Source: CAVVDT01 sp963747005 (GTDB lineage Bacteria; Pseudomonadota; Alphaproteobacteria; Rhizobiales; Aestuariivirgaceae). Taken from it: 64,000 nucleotides of DNA. A program made the translations under genes and the position numbers. Below the pieces are notes generated by a model. It was given only the letters and a program-made list of their open reading frames with translations, ran no database searches and was not told where the DNA came from. The stretch is taken from contig CAVVDT010000016.1 of assembly GCA_963747005.1 (NCBI GenBank), positions 1-64,000 of the forward strand, read 5' to 3'. Of the stretch, positions 1 to 7,449 are shown one piece after another (positions within the stretch are counted from its first letter, which is position 1; each line of letters starts with the position of its first letter).

Positions 1-458
1 CAAAGCCTCTCTACAGGCCACTTCCGGATAAATATAAGTTGCCCTAAATCTCGCATCTTCCTCAAAACGTGTTTCAACAAGATGTGTGGCCTTGAATTCT
101 GCAATTTCTCATCTATAAGTCTCACAATATTTGTATGTACGGTATTGTCGTTCGTAACGTTATAAGTCGCACCCGCGCGTGGAATTACCCCATTTACCTT
201 TATTATGCAAACCTAACTCCTCGGATGCCATCGCTCCGGTGTCTTAGAAAAGAGTAGACAAATACAGCACGACGTATTCTCAAGCCAGTAGATACATCAT
301 ATTCAGCCAGATTTAGATACTGCAAACATTATACCAATACTTATGCCATAGAGAAATTTGTTCAGCAACAATTTTAAGTCGTTGGAATTTCAAGTCAGCC
401 ACAGACGCGCCATCAACAAACTCCCGATCGTATTCGCGCAAGCAGTCTCCCGTCTGTC
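1..458 (-). pseudogene. Distal fragment of a decayed AlbA_2/ATP-binding regulator gene
   Basis: On the minus strand this stretch can be read, with frame changes, as the continuation of the gene whose 5' part lies at 2793-3262. Pieces matching the Schlafen/AlbA_2 'ATP-binding protein/putative HTH regulator' family follow in the expected order: REYDREFVDGASVADL, then CLQYLNLAEYDVSTG, KTPERWHPRS, IIKVNGVIPRAGATYNVT, and ETRFEEDARF followed by TYIYPEVACREAL at the window edge. They lie in different frames. An in-frame TAG (213-215) separates WHPRS from VCIIKVNG, and at least three frame changes are needed. The end of the gene is outside the window. The assignment is from recalled family sequence and the order of motifs. 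I infer true decay after insertion of the mobile element. Confidence 0.75.
451..458. repeat. Target-site duplication, left copy (8 bp, CGTCTGTC)
   Basis: CGTCTGTC occurs directly outside both ends of the mobile element (451-458 and 2793-2800). Eight bases is the duplication length known for IS1595-family insertions. The flanking match extends to CCCGTCTGTCG, so the exact boundary could slide by one or two bases. Confidence 0.85.
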
Positions 459-485
459 GGGGGTTATGTACTTGACTGCACGAAA
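459..485 (+). repeat. Left terminal inverted repeat of the IS1595-type element
   Basis: The left end begins GGGGGTTATGTACTTGACTG. The reverse complement of the right end (2766-2792) begins GGGAATGGTATACTTGAATG. About 19 of the first 27 positions agree, including a seven-base TACTTGA core. Confidence 0.8.
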
Positions 486-523
486 TGTCTAGACTCTATA
501 TTGGGTTTCAAGGAGTTAGACAG

Positions 524-1452
524 ATGTGCGACATTTCAAACCCAATTTTCCATAACGAGGCAAAGGCCCGCCGCTTTCTTGAGGCCCAACGCTGGGCCGA
601 TGGCGTGTTCTGCCCCTACTGCGGGCAACTGGATACGGTTCGCCAGTTAGCTGGCAAGTACAAGAACACCGGCTGGCATCACTGCAACGAGTGCCGCAAG
701 AAGTTTACCGTTCGCGTCGGCACCCTGTACAAACGCTCGCATATCCCGCTGCACAAGTGGCTGATGGCAACGCATCTGATGTGTTCCAGCAAGAAGGGCA
801 TTTCCGCCCATCAGCTTCACCGCATGCTTGGGCATCACCTACAAGTCGGCTTGGTTCATGGCGCACCGTATCCGCGAGGGTATGCGCGAAGGCAAACCCG
901 AAGGCGGCTTGGGCGGCCAGAACAAGGTCGTCGAGGTCGACGAAACCTATGTCGGCGGCAAGGCCAAGAACGCGAAGCGCGGCGCTCCTATCCCCGAGAA
1001 AGAGCCTGTCGTCACCCTGCTTGAACGTGACGGCATGGTTCGTTCGTTCCATCTGCCATCAGTCAATGGCGAAACCCTTGGCCCGATCCTGCGCACACAG
1101 ATTGACCGCAAGTCCTATCTGATGACCGATGAGGCCAAGGTACAAGCCACTCGGCAAGGAGTTCGGCGGCCATGGCTCAGTGAACCATTCCATCGATGAG
1201 TACGTGCGCGGCGCTTTCTGGCACACGAACACGGTTGAGGGTTATTTCTCGATCCTCAAGCGCGGCATAACGGGCGTGTTCCAGCACGTCAGCCAACAAC
1301 ACCTGAAGCGCTACCTTGGCGAATTTGATTTCCGCTACAACTACCGCATCAAAGCCGGTTACAACGATGTTGACCGTATGTTGATCGCGCTCAAAGGCAT
1401 CGAAGGCAAGCGTCTGACCTATCGGCGGACTTACGAAGGCGCGCACGCCTAA
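524..1452 (+). pseudogene. IS1595-family transposase, two frameshifts
   Basis: The start at 524 is preceded by AAGGAG (510-515). The N-terminus has a zinc ribbon, CPYCGQ then CNECRKKF. The DDE core follows in pieces: VEVDETYVGGK (first Asp), LMTDEAK (second Asp) and HTNTVEGYFSILKRGI (Glu), which is the layout of IS1595-type transposases. The frame changes at about 830-832 (a GGG run) and again at about 1139-1140 (a GG run). Each is explained by one extra base, and the three segments join without loss of conserved residues. Rejoined, the protein is about 308 residues, normal for the family. Whether the shifts are real or sequencing errors cannot be told from this sequence. Confidence 0.85.
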
Positions 1453-1613
1453 GCAGAAGGCTCGCAAGCTGACGCGCTTGCGCATCCGTCAAAAGTGTGC
1501 CCGCGAATAGGCCATCCCTCTCCACAAGCAGACCAATACAGGATTCGCCACTCGGCGATGATACCTGTACTCTGCCATTCCGCGTCTCAATTGCTGTGAC
1601 TGGGGAGACAATC

Positions 1614-1892
1614 ATGGGCATTCTCGATGATGTTATGAAGACTCTTGATCGGATTCCGCTCTGGAAGCGGCTTGGCGAGGTGCCAGGCGAAGTGGACGAA
1701 TTGAACCGGCGCGTCAGCGCATTGGAGGGAAAACTAAATGGCAAATGGCCCGCAGACGTGTGCCGCTACTGCGGTGAGCGTGCAGTACGTCTCGAAAGCA
1801 TTCGCGGCCCTAACTCCAAGGGAATGCTGCAAGAGGATTGGGAATGCGCAGCATGCGGACAATCCGATCAACGCCTGACAAAGGGGCGTTAA
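1614..1892 (+). CDS. IS passenger: small zinc-ribbon protein (92 aa)
   Basis: The ATG at 1614 follows GGGGAG (1602-1607). An upstream in-frame start exists at 1497 but lacks a good ribosome-binding site. The N-terminal half (MGILDDVMKTLDRI...) is helical, with a short coiled-coil-like stretch (VDELNRRVSALEGKL). The C-terminal half holds a treble-clef or zinc-ribbon-like pair, CRYCGE and CAACGQ, with 30-40 residues between them. The gene lies inside the IS1595-type element behind the transposase, and I know similar small proteins as IS passengers. Its function is unknown; DNA or protein binding through the zinc site is only a guess. Its stop codon overlaps the stop of the oppositely oriented next gene in a shared TTAA. 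Confidence 0.7.
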   Translation: MGILDDVMKTLDRIPLWKRLGEVPGEVDELNRRVSALEGKLNGKWPADVCRYCGERAVRLESIRGPNSKGMLQEDWECAACGQSDQRLTKGR

Positions 1893-2056
1893 TCGGCAGC
1901 CTTTGAGTGGGGCACCTTCTCTTTCGCCTTTGACTGCGTATCTCTTTTGGACGGGTTATGCGGCTTCGGAGGCGTTTTCAAAAAGTGATCCACCACCCGC
2001 ATGAAGTCGGGGTCGTCGGCGGGATCGTCTTTTTTCTTTTTGCCGGAGTCAGCCAT
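1889..2056 (-). CDS. IS passenger: 55-aa charged small protein
   Basis: On the minus strand an ATG at 2056 opens a 55-codon frame beginning MADSGKKKKDDPADDPDF and ending in SKAAD. It is Lys/Asp/Pro-rich with a middle segment MRVVDHFLKTPPKP and no membrane segment. It is packed tightly: its stop shares TTAA with the stop of the plus-strand gene at 1614-1892, and its start codon overlaps by two bases the start codon of the plus-strand gene at 2055. I have seen near-identical short proteins beside IS1595-type transposases, which supports a real gene rather than an antisense accident. The function is not known. Confidence 0.65.
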   Translation of the reverse strand: MADSGKKKKDDPADDPDFMRVVDHFLKTPPKPHNPSKRDTQSKAKEKVPHSKAAD

Positions 2057-2675
2057 GTCGAAGCCTAAAATTCCTCCAGAACCCGCACTCTCATATCGCC
2101 TCTGCTTTCCCTATGTGGAGCACCATGCCACAGCGCTAGGATATGTTTGCATCTCAAGTGCCATGTTGGAGGCCCAGGTAGACAATCTCATCAGCATCCT
2201 TCTTAACTGCCCAGATGAGGCCCGTCGAGCGATTGTCGATGCATCCGGCGCGTCACTTCAAACGCGATGTGAACTCGCGCTGAAACTGGCAACCATCAGG
2301 CCGTTGAGCGCGGAATGGTTCGACGGCGTGGAATGCCTGCTTAACCGCATCTCTCAAGAGCTTGGCCCAGAACGCAATCGGCTCGTTCATGACGAATGGA
2401 TTATCTACGAGCCGCTCCCCAGACAGCGGGACCAGAGAGCCAAGCTCCAAAAGGCGCAGTCTCATCAACCGCGTTGCATTGCGCCCGTGAATGAACCGAC
2501 ACGGAATTTGAAAGATGTGTGGAATCTCGTGCAAAGAATGCAAACCGTCACGGCATGGCTGGCCCGCTATGTCGGCAATTATTCACTTTGGCAGCGGACA
2601 GGGCTGCTTTTAGACAATCCTCGACTACCTCCCGCAATTCGTATGGGCCCTCTTCAAGACGCTCAGTGCCAATGA
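2055..2675 (+). CDS. IS passenger: hypothetical protein (206 aa)
   Basis: I chose the start at 2055 (MSKPKIPPEPAL...) over the longer frame from 2001, because 2001-2054 is antisense to the start of the 55-aa gene. The protein is predicted soluble and largely helical, with no signal peptide. A central part contains ERNRLVHDEWI, a motif seen in small hypothetical proteins that detect or pack around helical bundles, but I cannot assign a family. It lies within the IS1595-type element. The last 128 bases overlap the minus-strand gene at 2548-2775, so the C-terminus may be extended or altered relative to the original cargo gene. Confidence 0.55.
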   Translation: MSKPKIPPEPALSYRLCFPYVEHHATALGYVCISSAMLEAQVDNLISILLNCPDEARRAIVDASGASLQTRCELALKLATIRPLSAEWFDGVECLLNRISQELGPERNRLVHDEWIIYEPLPRQRDQRAKLQKAQSHQPRCIAPVNEPTRNLKDVWNLVQRMQTVTAWLARYVGNYSLWQRTGLLLDNPRLPPAIRMGPLQDAQCQ

Positions 2676-2775
2676 AACGGCGCAACTGAAAGCAGGCCGC
2701 CGCCACCATTGCGGGTGTCACCTCAATTTCAGCGCCGGCCTGTCCGTCCACAGATGGTTCCTCGGGTTTGTGCAT
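2548..2775 (-). CDS. IS passenger: 75-aa hypothetical protein
   Basis: The ATG at 2775 lies inside the right terminal inverted repeat, so the element's end supplies the start. The N-terminus (KPEEPSVDGQAGAEIEVTP then AMVAAACFQLRRF) resembles a widespread family of 60-80-residue acidic proteins in alphaproteobacteria with the phrase 'EIEVTP.M', usually of unknown role and often on mobile DNA. The last ~40 codons are antisense to the 206-aa passenger. No membrane segment or catalytic motif is visible. Confidence 0.5.
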   Translation of the reverse strand: MHKPEEPSVDGQAGAEIEVTPAMVAAACFQLRRFIGTERLEEGPYELREVVEDCLKAALSAAKVNNCRHSGPAMP

Positions 2776-2792
2776 TCAAGTATACCATTCCC
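2766..2792 (-). repeat. Right terminal inverted repeat of the IS1595-type element
   Basis: Read on the minus strand from 2792, this end matches the left end at about 19 of 27 positions, with the TACTTGA core at the same distance from the tip. Confidence 0.8.
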
Positions 2793-2800
2793 CGTCTGTC
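2793..2800. repeat. Target-site duplication, right copy (8 bp, CGTCTGTC)
   Basis: This is an exact match of 451-458, directly outside the right end of the element. Confidence 0.85.
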
Positions 2801-3262
2801 GAATTGAATCTGCTCAGCAGAAACCGGAATCGTTTCAAGATCGCTCCGCTTAAGGCACCGGCCGTCCGACGTCAAATGAATGAATTTTGTACCCTTATGA
2901 ATGCGGAAATATACTATGCGCTTACCATTAATAATGGTATCATGGCATAGAACGGACTGCAGAGGTGTGTCTTTGTGTACATGAGTTACGGGAGCAACTT
3001 TAATTTTCTCCAATTCCTCCGCAGTGAAATCATTTGTTCCAGTTATTATGGCGTTATCTTCGACACCAATTAACAACTCGCCTCCATCAGCATTTGCAAA
3101 AGCAACAAGTGCCTCGGACACATCTTTGCATATTTCTTTAATTGGGCGTTTTATTTTTTGTCCGGGGGCGCCGGCATATGCGCTCTTGAACTCCCTAAAC
3201 TGTCCCTCTGCTAGTGAAACCGCAATTGCAATCTGGTCTCTTATATTCAAGGGTTCAAACAT
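2793..3262 (-). pseudogene. 5' part of an AlbA_2 (Schlafen-type) ATP-binding regulator, interrupted by the IS
   Basis: The frame starts at 3262 (MFEPLNIRDQIAIAVS...). It contains a recognisable AlbA_2 domain: EFKSAYAG, DVSEALVAFANADGGELLIG, then FRIHKGTKFIHLTSDGRC and SDLETIPVSAEQIQFDRR. The reading frame then enters the mobile element and stops at 2729. In the family the sequence continues '..REYDREFVDGA..', and that continuation is found on the other side of the element (1-458), one base out of frame. AlbA_2 proteins of this type are nucleic-acid-binding or ATPase-like regulators, often in defence or mobile regions. The gene can no longer make a full product. Confidence 0.8.
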
Positions 3263-3478
3263 CAGTGCACCAACAAATTCATCGCTTCACACCACAGAGC
3301 ATACTGGGCGGATTGGAGACACCATTCGCGGCTTTGCCGAGCAATTGCCGAGGTCTAACTCAATATAGTGTAGGCCCCACCGCTACCCATGTCGACAAAT
3401 TCTCTATGCGCTTTGTTCGAAGCGACGCAGGCCGTCATGATGCCGGAGTGGCGTGGTCAAGCCGCGGTTGAACCCTGC

Positions 3479-3919
3479 TCAGGGGTAGGTGCCGAGCGAA
3501 ATGCCCATGGCCGCCAGTTCGGCCTCGACCTTCGCTCTGAGGCGCATGGGATCGTCGGGGCGCTGTTCCCGCCAGCCGGCGATTTCGGCCGCATCGAACG
3601 GCTTGAAGGTATCCGGCATGCTGGCGCGGGCGAATTTCCTCACCACCCAGTTGAGAAGGGTGGCGGTGTCGGCGTTGGAGAGCGATGAGTTCACCACCCC
3701 CGGCACGTTGGCCACATAGCGCCGGCCCTCGGGCAGAATGGTGAAATAGCCGACCACGTCGATGAGCGGCGGGATGCGACCGCGCTGCGGGCTGAAGCCG
3801 TCGGCGGTATGGCAGCCCTGGCACTTGAGAATATAGTTGATGCGCGCCTCATAGGCCCCGGCCGGCGCGGCGAAGATCGCCGTGAGCAGGGCCACAAGGA
3901 TCAGGCCGCGAACCATCAT
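3479..3919 (-). CDS. c-type cytochrome, last gene of the amine dehydrogenase operon
   Basis: I chose the start at 3919 (MMVRGLILVALL...) because GAGGTGG precedes it and a clear signal peptide follows (VALLTAIFAAPAGA). The mature protein is about 125 residues with one haem c site, CQGCH, near its N-terminus. Met residues towards the C-terminus are possible second axial ligands. It is exported and probably periplasmic. It begins 7 bases after the preceding cytochrome gene and has the same orientation as aauBEDA, so it is probably co-transcribed. I infer an electron-transfer role between the dehydrogenase and the respiratory chain; the exact partner cannot be read from sequence. Confidence 0.75.
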   Translation of the reverse strand: MMVRGLILVALLTAIFAAPAGAYEARINYILKCQGCHTADGFSPQRGRIPPLIDVVGYFTILPEGRRYVANVPGVVNSSLSNADTATLLNWVVRKFARASMPDTFKPFDAAEIAGWREQRPDDPMRLRAKVEAELAAMGISLGTYP

Positions 3920-3926
3920 CGCCACC

Positions 3927-4379
3927 TCACTCCAGTCCCTGGCGGATGCGCCGCAGTTCGGCGTGGGCAACCGGCGTCTGGCGCAACCGGGCGACGGCTT
4001 CGGGTCCCGGCAGATCCGCATCCTTGATGTCGATGCCGTTGAGGTCGCGCAGCACGTGCGCCACGACGGCCGCGATCTGGGCATCGCTCAGATCAGCGCG
4101 GGCCGGCATGGCGGAGATGAACGGCTGGCCGTTGATGGTGATCTTCCCGGCCAGGCCGTTGAGCACCACCTTCACCGGATAGTCGGCTTCCCCCGCCTTC
4201 ACCGCAGCCTTGAGGATTGGCGAGTTGAGCGGCGGGGCGAGGTTGGGCGTGCCTTCTCCGTGTTTTTGATGACAGGCGCTGCAGTTGGCGTTGAACAGTT
4301 GCACGCCGTCTTCAGCCGCAGCCGCGGCGCCGCACGTCACCGCCAGCATCGCCACGCCCAGCCAGACTGTGTGCGGCAT
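3927..4379 (-). CDS. Class I c-type cytochrome in the amine dehydrogenase operon
   Basis: The ATG at 4379 follows GGGGAGG. The signal peptide is WLGVAMLAVTCGAAAAA. The haem site NCSACHQKHGEG (CxxCH) lies about ten residues after cleavage, followed by a typical class I fold with PPLNSP, a candidate Met ligand in FISAMPARADLSDAQIAAVV and a helical C-terminus. It is about 150 residues, periplasmic, and 7 bases downstream of aauA. TTQ amine dehydrogenases pass electrons to cupredoxins or c-type cytochromes, so this is the natural candidate for the electron acceptor. No azurin or amicyanin gene is seen nearby. Confidence 0.8.
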   Translation of the reverse strand: MPHTVWLGVAMLAVTCGAAAAAEDGVQLFNANCSACHQKHGEGTPNLAPPLNSPILKAAVKAGEADYPVKVVLNGLAGKITINGQPFISAMPARADLSDAQIAAVVAHVLRDLNGIDIKDADLPGPEAVARLRQTPVAHAELRRIRQGLE

Positions 4380-4386
4380 GGGGCGA

Positions 4387-4914
4387 TCAGGCCTCCCCGA
4401 CCACCGCCGCCACGGTGCAATGGTACATGTTCTGGTCGTTTGCCATGCACCAGTTGATGTCGTTGTGGATCCCCATGCGATAGCCCGGGCGCTCGCGCAG
4501 ATTGTAGTTGCACAGGCAACTGTTGCAGGCGGTCTTGCCGCAGCAGTCATTGTAGCTGATGAGGTAGGACTTGCCGTCGCCGGGATGCTGGCAGGTGCCG
4601 ACCCAGCTCACCTTGGAGGCCTCCACCCCCGGCGGGCAGGAATGCAGGTTGCCGCCGCAGCAGGTGCACAGAAAGCCGTCCAGCGCGCAATAACGCCAGT
4701 ATTCGCAGGTTTCATCGCCCGTGTCGCGTTCCGCCGCCATGGCCCGCCCGCCGGAACGGTCGAAGGGCAGCATGGGCAGCGCCGTGCCGCCGATGATGAA
4801 CCCGCCCAGGGCGGCCAGCGCGCTGCGCCGGCCCATGGCCTGCGCCGAGCGTCGTGCCAGCTTCTCGCTCACGCGGTCGATTGTGCCCAGGATATCAGCG
4901 ATGCGTTTGACCAT
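4387..4914 (-). CDS. aauA: TTQ amine dehydrogenase light chain, aromatic-amine type
   Basis: I chose the start at 4914 (MVKRIADILG...) because GGAGGAG stands nine bases before it; an upstream frame to 4944 exists. A leader with RRSALAALGG suggests Tat-type export. The mature part is packed with Cys (14 in the last ~105 residues). The two tryptophans that form tryptophan tryptophylquinone are VSWVGTC (W104) and NDINWCMAND (W155), 51 residues apart, as in methylamine and aromatic amine dehydrogenases. The catalytic Asp in SYNDCC is 19 residues after the first Trp. The phrases RERPGY and HNDINWCMAN match my memory of the Alcaligenes faecalis aromatic amine dehydrogenase better than MauA. Reaction: oxidative deamination of (aryl)alkylamines to aldehyde and ammonia in the periplasm. 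Confidence 0.88.
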   Translation of the reverse strand: MVKRIADILGTIDRVSEKLARRSAQAMGRRSALAALGGFIIGGTALPMLPFDRSGGRAMAAERDTGDETCEYWRYCALDGFLCTCCGGNLHSCPPGVEASKVSWVGTCQHPGDGKSYLISYNDCCGKTACNSCLCNYNLRERPGYRMGIHNDINWCMANDQNMYHCTVAAVVGEA

Positions 4915-4963
4915 GTCCTTCGTCTCCTCCGCTGGCGCGCCCATGCCCCGCGCCGTTCAGAAT

Positions 4964-5566
4964 TCAGGCCTGTTCGGCCGGTGCCGCACCCAGATAGCTC
5001 TGGATCGAGGCCACACCCAGTTCCTTGGCGGTGAACAGGCTTTCCAGCTGTTCGCGATTGTTGATCAGCCCCTTGGCCCTGACGATCCCTTCGCCGTCGA
5101 TGAGAACGCCGAACGGCAACCGGTTGACCCGGTAGCCCATGCCCAGATCGGTCGACAGCACGTAGGGGAAAGCCCCCAGCGACTGCTGCTTGATGAAGGT
5201 TTCGTGCTTCGGCCGCTCGCCGTCGCTGGCCAATACCACATCGACCCACGATTTTTCCGCCGCCGCCGTCGACTTCAGGACCGGCAGCAGCTTCTTGCAT
5301 ACCGGGCAGGTGGGCGACAGAAAGAACAGAAGCATCGAACGCTGCGCCGGCATGCCGACCGCCAGCTTGTGGCCGGCCAGCGTCACCAGCTCGAAAATCG
5401 GCGACTGGTCGCCGATCTTGGGGCCGCCGTCGGTGATCAGCGCCCCCATGGGCGCCACCCGCTCGAACAGCACACCCACCTGGCGGGCCAGCGCGAAGAT
5501 GACGATCCCCTGGACGATCACCACCATCCAGAGCACGGCCACCGCAATGATCCACGGATCCGACAA
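4964..5566 (-). CDS. aauD: MauD/AauD-type thioredoxin-like maturation protein
   Basis: This is a 200-residue protein starting from TTG at 5566, with GGGAGAAGG just upstream. One N-terminal membrane segment (IIAVAVLWMVVIVQGIVIFA) anchors a periplasmic thioredoxin fold with the active-site motif SPTCPVCKKLLP. MauD family proteins are required for correct disulfide formation in, and stability of, the Cys-rich light chain. It lies between aauE and aauA, the standard order B-E-D-A. Confidence 0.85.
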   Translation of the reverse strand: MSDPWIIAVAVLWMVVIVQGIVIFALARQVGVLFERVAPMGALITDGGPKIGDQSPIFELVTLAGHKLAVGMPAQRSMLLFFLSPTCPVCKKLLPVLKSTAAAEKSWVDVVLASDGERPKHETFIKQQSLGAFPYVLSTDLGMGYRVNRLPFGVLIDGEGIVRAKGLINNREQLESLFTAKELGVASIQSYLGAAPAEQA

Positions 5567-5576
5567 GGCCTTCTCC

Positions 5577-6131
5577 CTACTGCCGCCCGTTGCGGGCGAT
5601 CAACACGTACGCACCGTTGCTGGCCGCCTGCTCGATGGCGGCGATGACCAGCCATACCGTCATGACCGAAAGCACCAGCACTGTCCCATCGGCCAGGCCG
5701 AGCCCGCGACCGTCGGCCGTCATGCCGGCGATGAGCGCCAGGAGCACCAGCCCGACATTGCGCCACACCAGAAGCCATGACAGCCCGTGTCCGGGTCCGC
5801 CGCAGCCGCAGTCGATGGTCACTTGCCCGCGCATCAGGTTGATGGCGATGGCGGCACCGTAGACGATCAGCAACAGCGCCCCAAGAGCGGCCGCGAAGGG
5901 CCGGACCACCGGAACCAGCAGTCCGGCGACCACCGCCGCCTCCACAATGATGAGAGCACTGGCGGCAGGCGTTTCCAGCGCCTCGGGCAGCAGGCCGTAT
6001 TCGCTCAGCGTCACCCTGAACGTCTGAAAGTCGGTGAGTTTGTGGATCAGCCCGCGCACGAAGACCAGCATCACCGTCCCCGCCGCGATGGCGATGATCA
6101 GGGGATCGAGGGTGAAGGCTGTCATGCCCAT
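5577..6131 (-). CDS. aauE: MauE/AauE-type membrane protein for amine dehydrogenase biogenesis
   Basis: This is a 184-residue integral membrane protein with about five hydrophobic segments. A Cys-rich loop TIDCGCGGPG follows the third segment, typical of the MauE/DoxX-like family. MauE works with MauD in the membrane during maturation of the TTQ light chain. It lies 11 bases upstream of aauD and 17 bases downstream of aauB, consistent with one operon. Two possible ATG codons (6131 and 6125) lie close together. Confidence 0.85.
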   Translation of the reverse strand: MGMTAFTLDPLIIAIAAGTVMLVFVRGLIHKLTDFQTFRVTLSEYGLLPEALETPAASALIIVEAAVVAGLLVPVVRPFAAALGALLLIVYGAAIAINLMRGQVTIDCGCGGPGHGLSWLLVWRNVGLVLLALIAGMTADGRGLGLADGTVLVLSVMTVWLVIAAIEQAASNGAYVLIARNGRQ

Positions 6132-6148
6132 GGCCTGCCTTTAGGGTC

Positions 6149-7291
6149 TCACTGCAGGTCGAGCTGGATCGGCGTCTCGCCGCCACGACCCTCGCCCGCC
6201 GGTGTCAGGGCATAGCCCTTGGACGGGTCGCTGGTGTAGCGCAGCACCTTCAGGTTGACGAGGTCGATGGCATAGACCACCGGCTTGTCCGACTGGCTGA
6301 CCGCCACCGAGAATGCCGTCGAGGTTTTCGAGCGCGACACCACCTTCTTGGTGCCCATGTCGATGGCCCATATCTCTTCCGCCGGATTCTTGTGCGAGCC
6401 TTCCTCGCCATTGGGATGCATCAGGACGAACAGCGTGTTGGTCTTGGCGTCGAAGGCGTGGGTCTGGTAGCCCGACGGGCGCCAGCCGTCGGCGGCGAAG
6501 GTGAACTTGTCGAGCAGCTTGGCGGTGTCGCCCTCGATGTTGACGCGGTAGAGATCGCCGTGAAACGAGATGAACAGCCAGTCGTTGCCGTCACGCTCGC
6601 CATGCAGGAAGAGCGCGTCCTTGTCAGCATCGAAGATCTTTTCCGACGCCTTGCGATCTGCCCCCGAGCCGTCGTCCTTCAAGACGTAGCTGCCGAGGGT
6701 GCCGTCGCCGCACATGGTGGCGAAGTGGGTGCCGCTGCCCATGGCGGGATAGACGCCGTAGCACCCGGCATTGGAGATTTCCGCCGTCTGCTTGGCGGCC
6801 TTCAGGTCGACCACTGAGATCGAGGTGGCCGGCGTGGCGTCCTGGATGAACATCCAGCGCCCGTCCACCGACTGCTGCAACAAGGGCTTGTAGTTGAGCG
6901 CCTGGGCGCGGGTGGTGGAGATGGGGATCTCCTGCTTGATCGACAGGGTCGAGGTGTCATAGGCCTCGAGATAGTCTGAGCGCTTGCCGCGCGTCAGCTT
7001 CTCCTGATAGCTCGTCGACACCCACACCGTGCCGGGGCTCGACGGCACGTAGACCTGGCCGGCAAAGCCGGTGCCGATCAGCCCCAGATACTGCATCGTG
7101 TCGGCATTGAGGACATGCAACCGCCCGTCGACGATATGGCCAATGGCGATATCGGCGACGAACAATAGCGGCGTGCCGGCGGGAATGGTGGCGACCGTCA
7201 CCTTTTCGGGCGCCAGGACCTCCTGGGCGGCGAGCGGCTGGATGAGGCCGGCAAGGGCCGTTGAGGCAAGCGCTAGAAGGGTGAGGCGCAT
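6149..7291 (-). CDS. aauB: TTQ amine dehydrogenase heavy chain
   Basis: I chose the start at 7291 because GGAGG precedes it and a signal peptide follows (LTLLALASTALAGLIQPLAA). The 380-residue protein is a beta-propeller of the MauB/AauB family. Phrases such as VYVPSSPGTVWVS, ALNYKPLLQQSVDGRW, HAFDAKTNTLFVLMHPNGEE and EEIWAIDMGTKKVVSR are characteristic of this family. It forms a periplasmic A2B2 enzyme with the light chain. It is the first gene of the operon, and its upstream region is shared with the divergent MocR gene. Methylamine dehydrogenase is the alternative, but the light chain favours aromatic amines. Confidence 0.85.
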   Translation of the reverse strand: MRLTLLALASTALAGLIQPLAAQEVLAPEKVTVATIPAGTPLLFVADIAIGHIVDGRLHVLNADTMQYLGLIGTGFAGQVYVPSSPGTVWVSTSYQEKLTRGKRSDYLEAYDTSTLSIKQEIPISTTRAQALNYKPLLQQSVDGRWMFIQDATPATSISVVDLKAAKQTAEISNAGCYGVYPAMGSGTHFATMCGDGTLGSYVLKDDGSGADRKASEKIFDADKDALFLHGERDGNDWLFISFHGDLYRVNIEGDTAKLLDKFTFAADGWRPSGYQTHAFDAKTNTLFVLMHPNGEEGSHKNPAEEIWAIDMGTKKVVSRSKTSTAFSVAVSQSDKPVVYAIDLVNLKVLRYTSDPSKGYALTPAGEGRGGETPIQLDLQ

Positions 7292-7449
7292 GGCGGGGTG
7301 TCCTCCGAAAAGAACCATGATACGCCGAGCCAGCCGTAGACACGCAGGCCCCGACGTCAACGTCAATAGCATCATGCCCCTAGGGTAACGTCAAGTCCGA
7401 ATCAGGCTTCCCGTCTTTAATCGGCGGGCGCCCTTGGCATGCCGCCATA

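Larger units (their letters stand above)
459..2792. mobile_element. IS1595-family insertion element with four passenger genes (about 2.33 kb)
   Basis: The element is bounded by imperfect terminal inverted repeats, both starting GGG and sharing TACTTGA.TGCAC, and by an exact 8-bp target duplication. It contains a zinc-ribbon DDE transposase of the IS1595 type (524-1452, broken by two single-base shifts). Behind the transposase are four small genes: a zinc-ribbon protein (1614-1892), a 55-residue Lys/Asp-rich protein on the minus strand (1889-2056), a 206-residue protein (2055-2675) and a 75-residue minus-strand protein starting inside the right inverted repeat (2548-2775). It sits inside an AlbA_2-type gene that it interrupts. 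Single-transposase IS1595 members are usually smaller, and passenger genes are known in this family. As sequenced the transposase is not intact, so mobility would need a helper or correction of the shifts. Confidence 0.85.
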
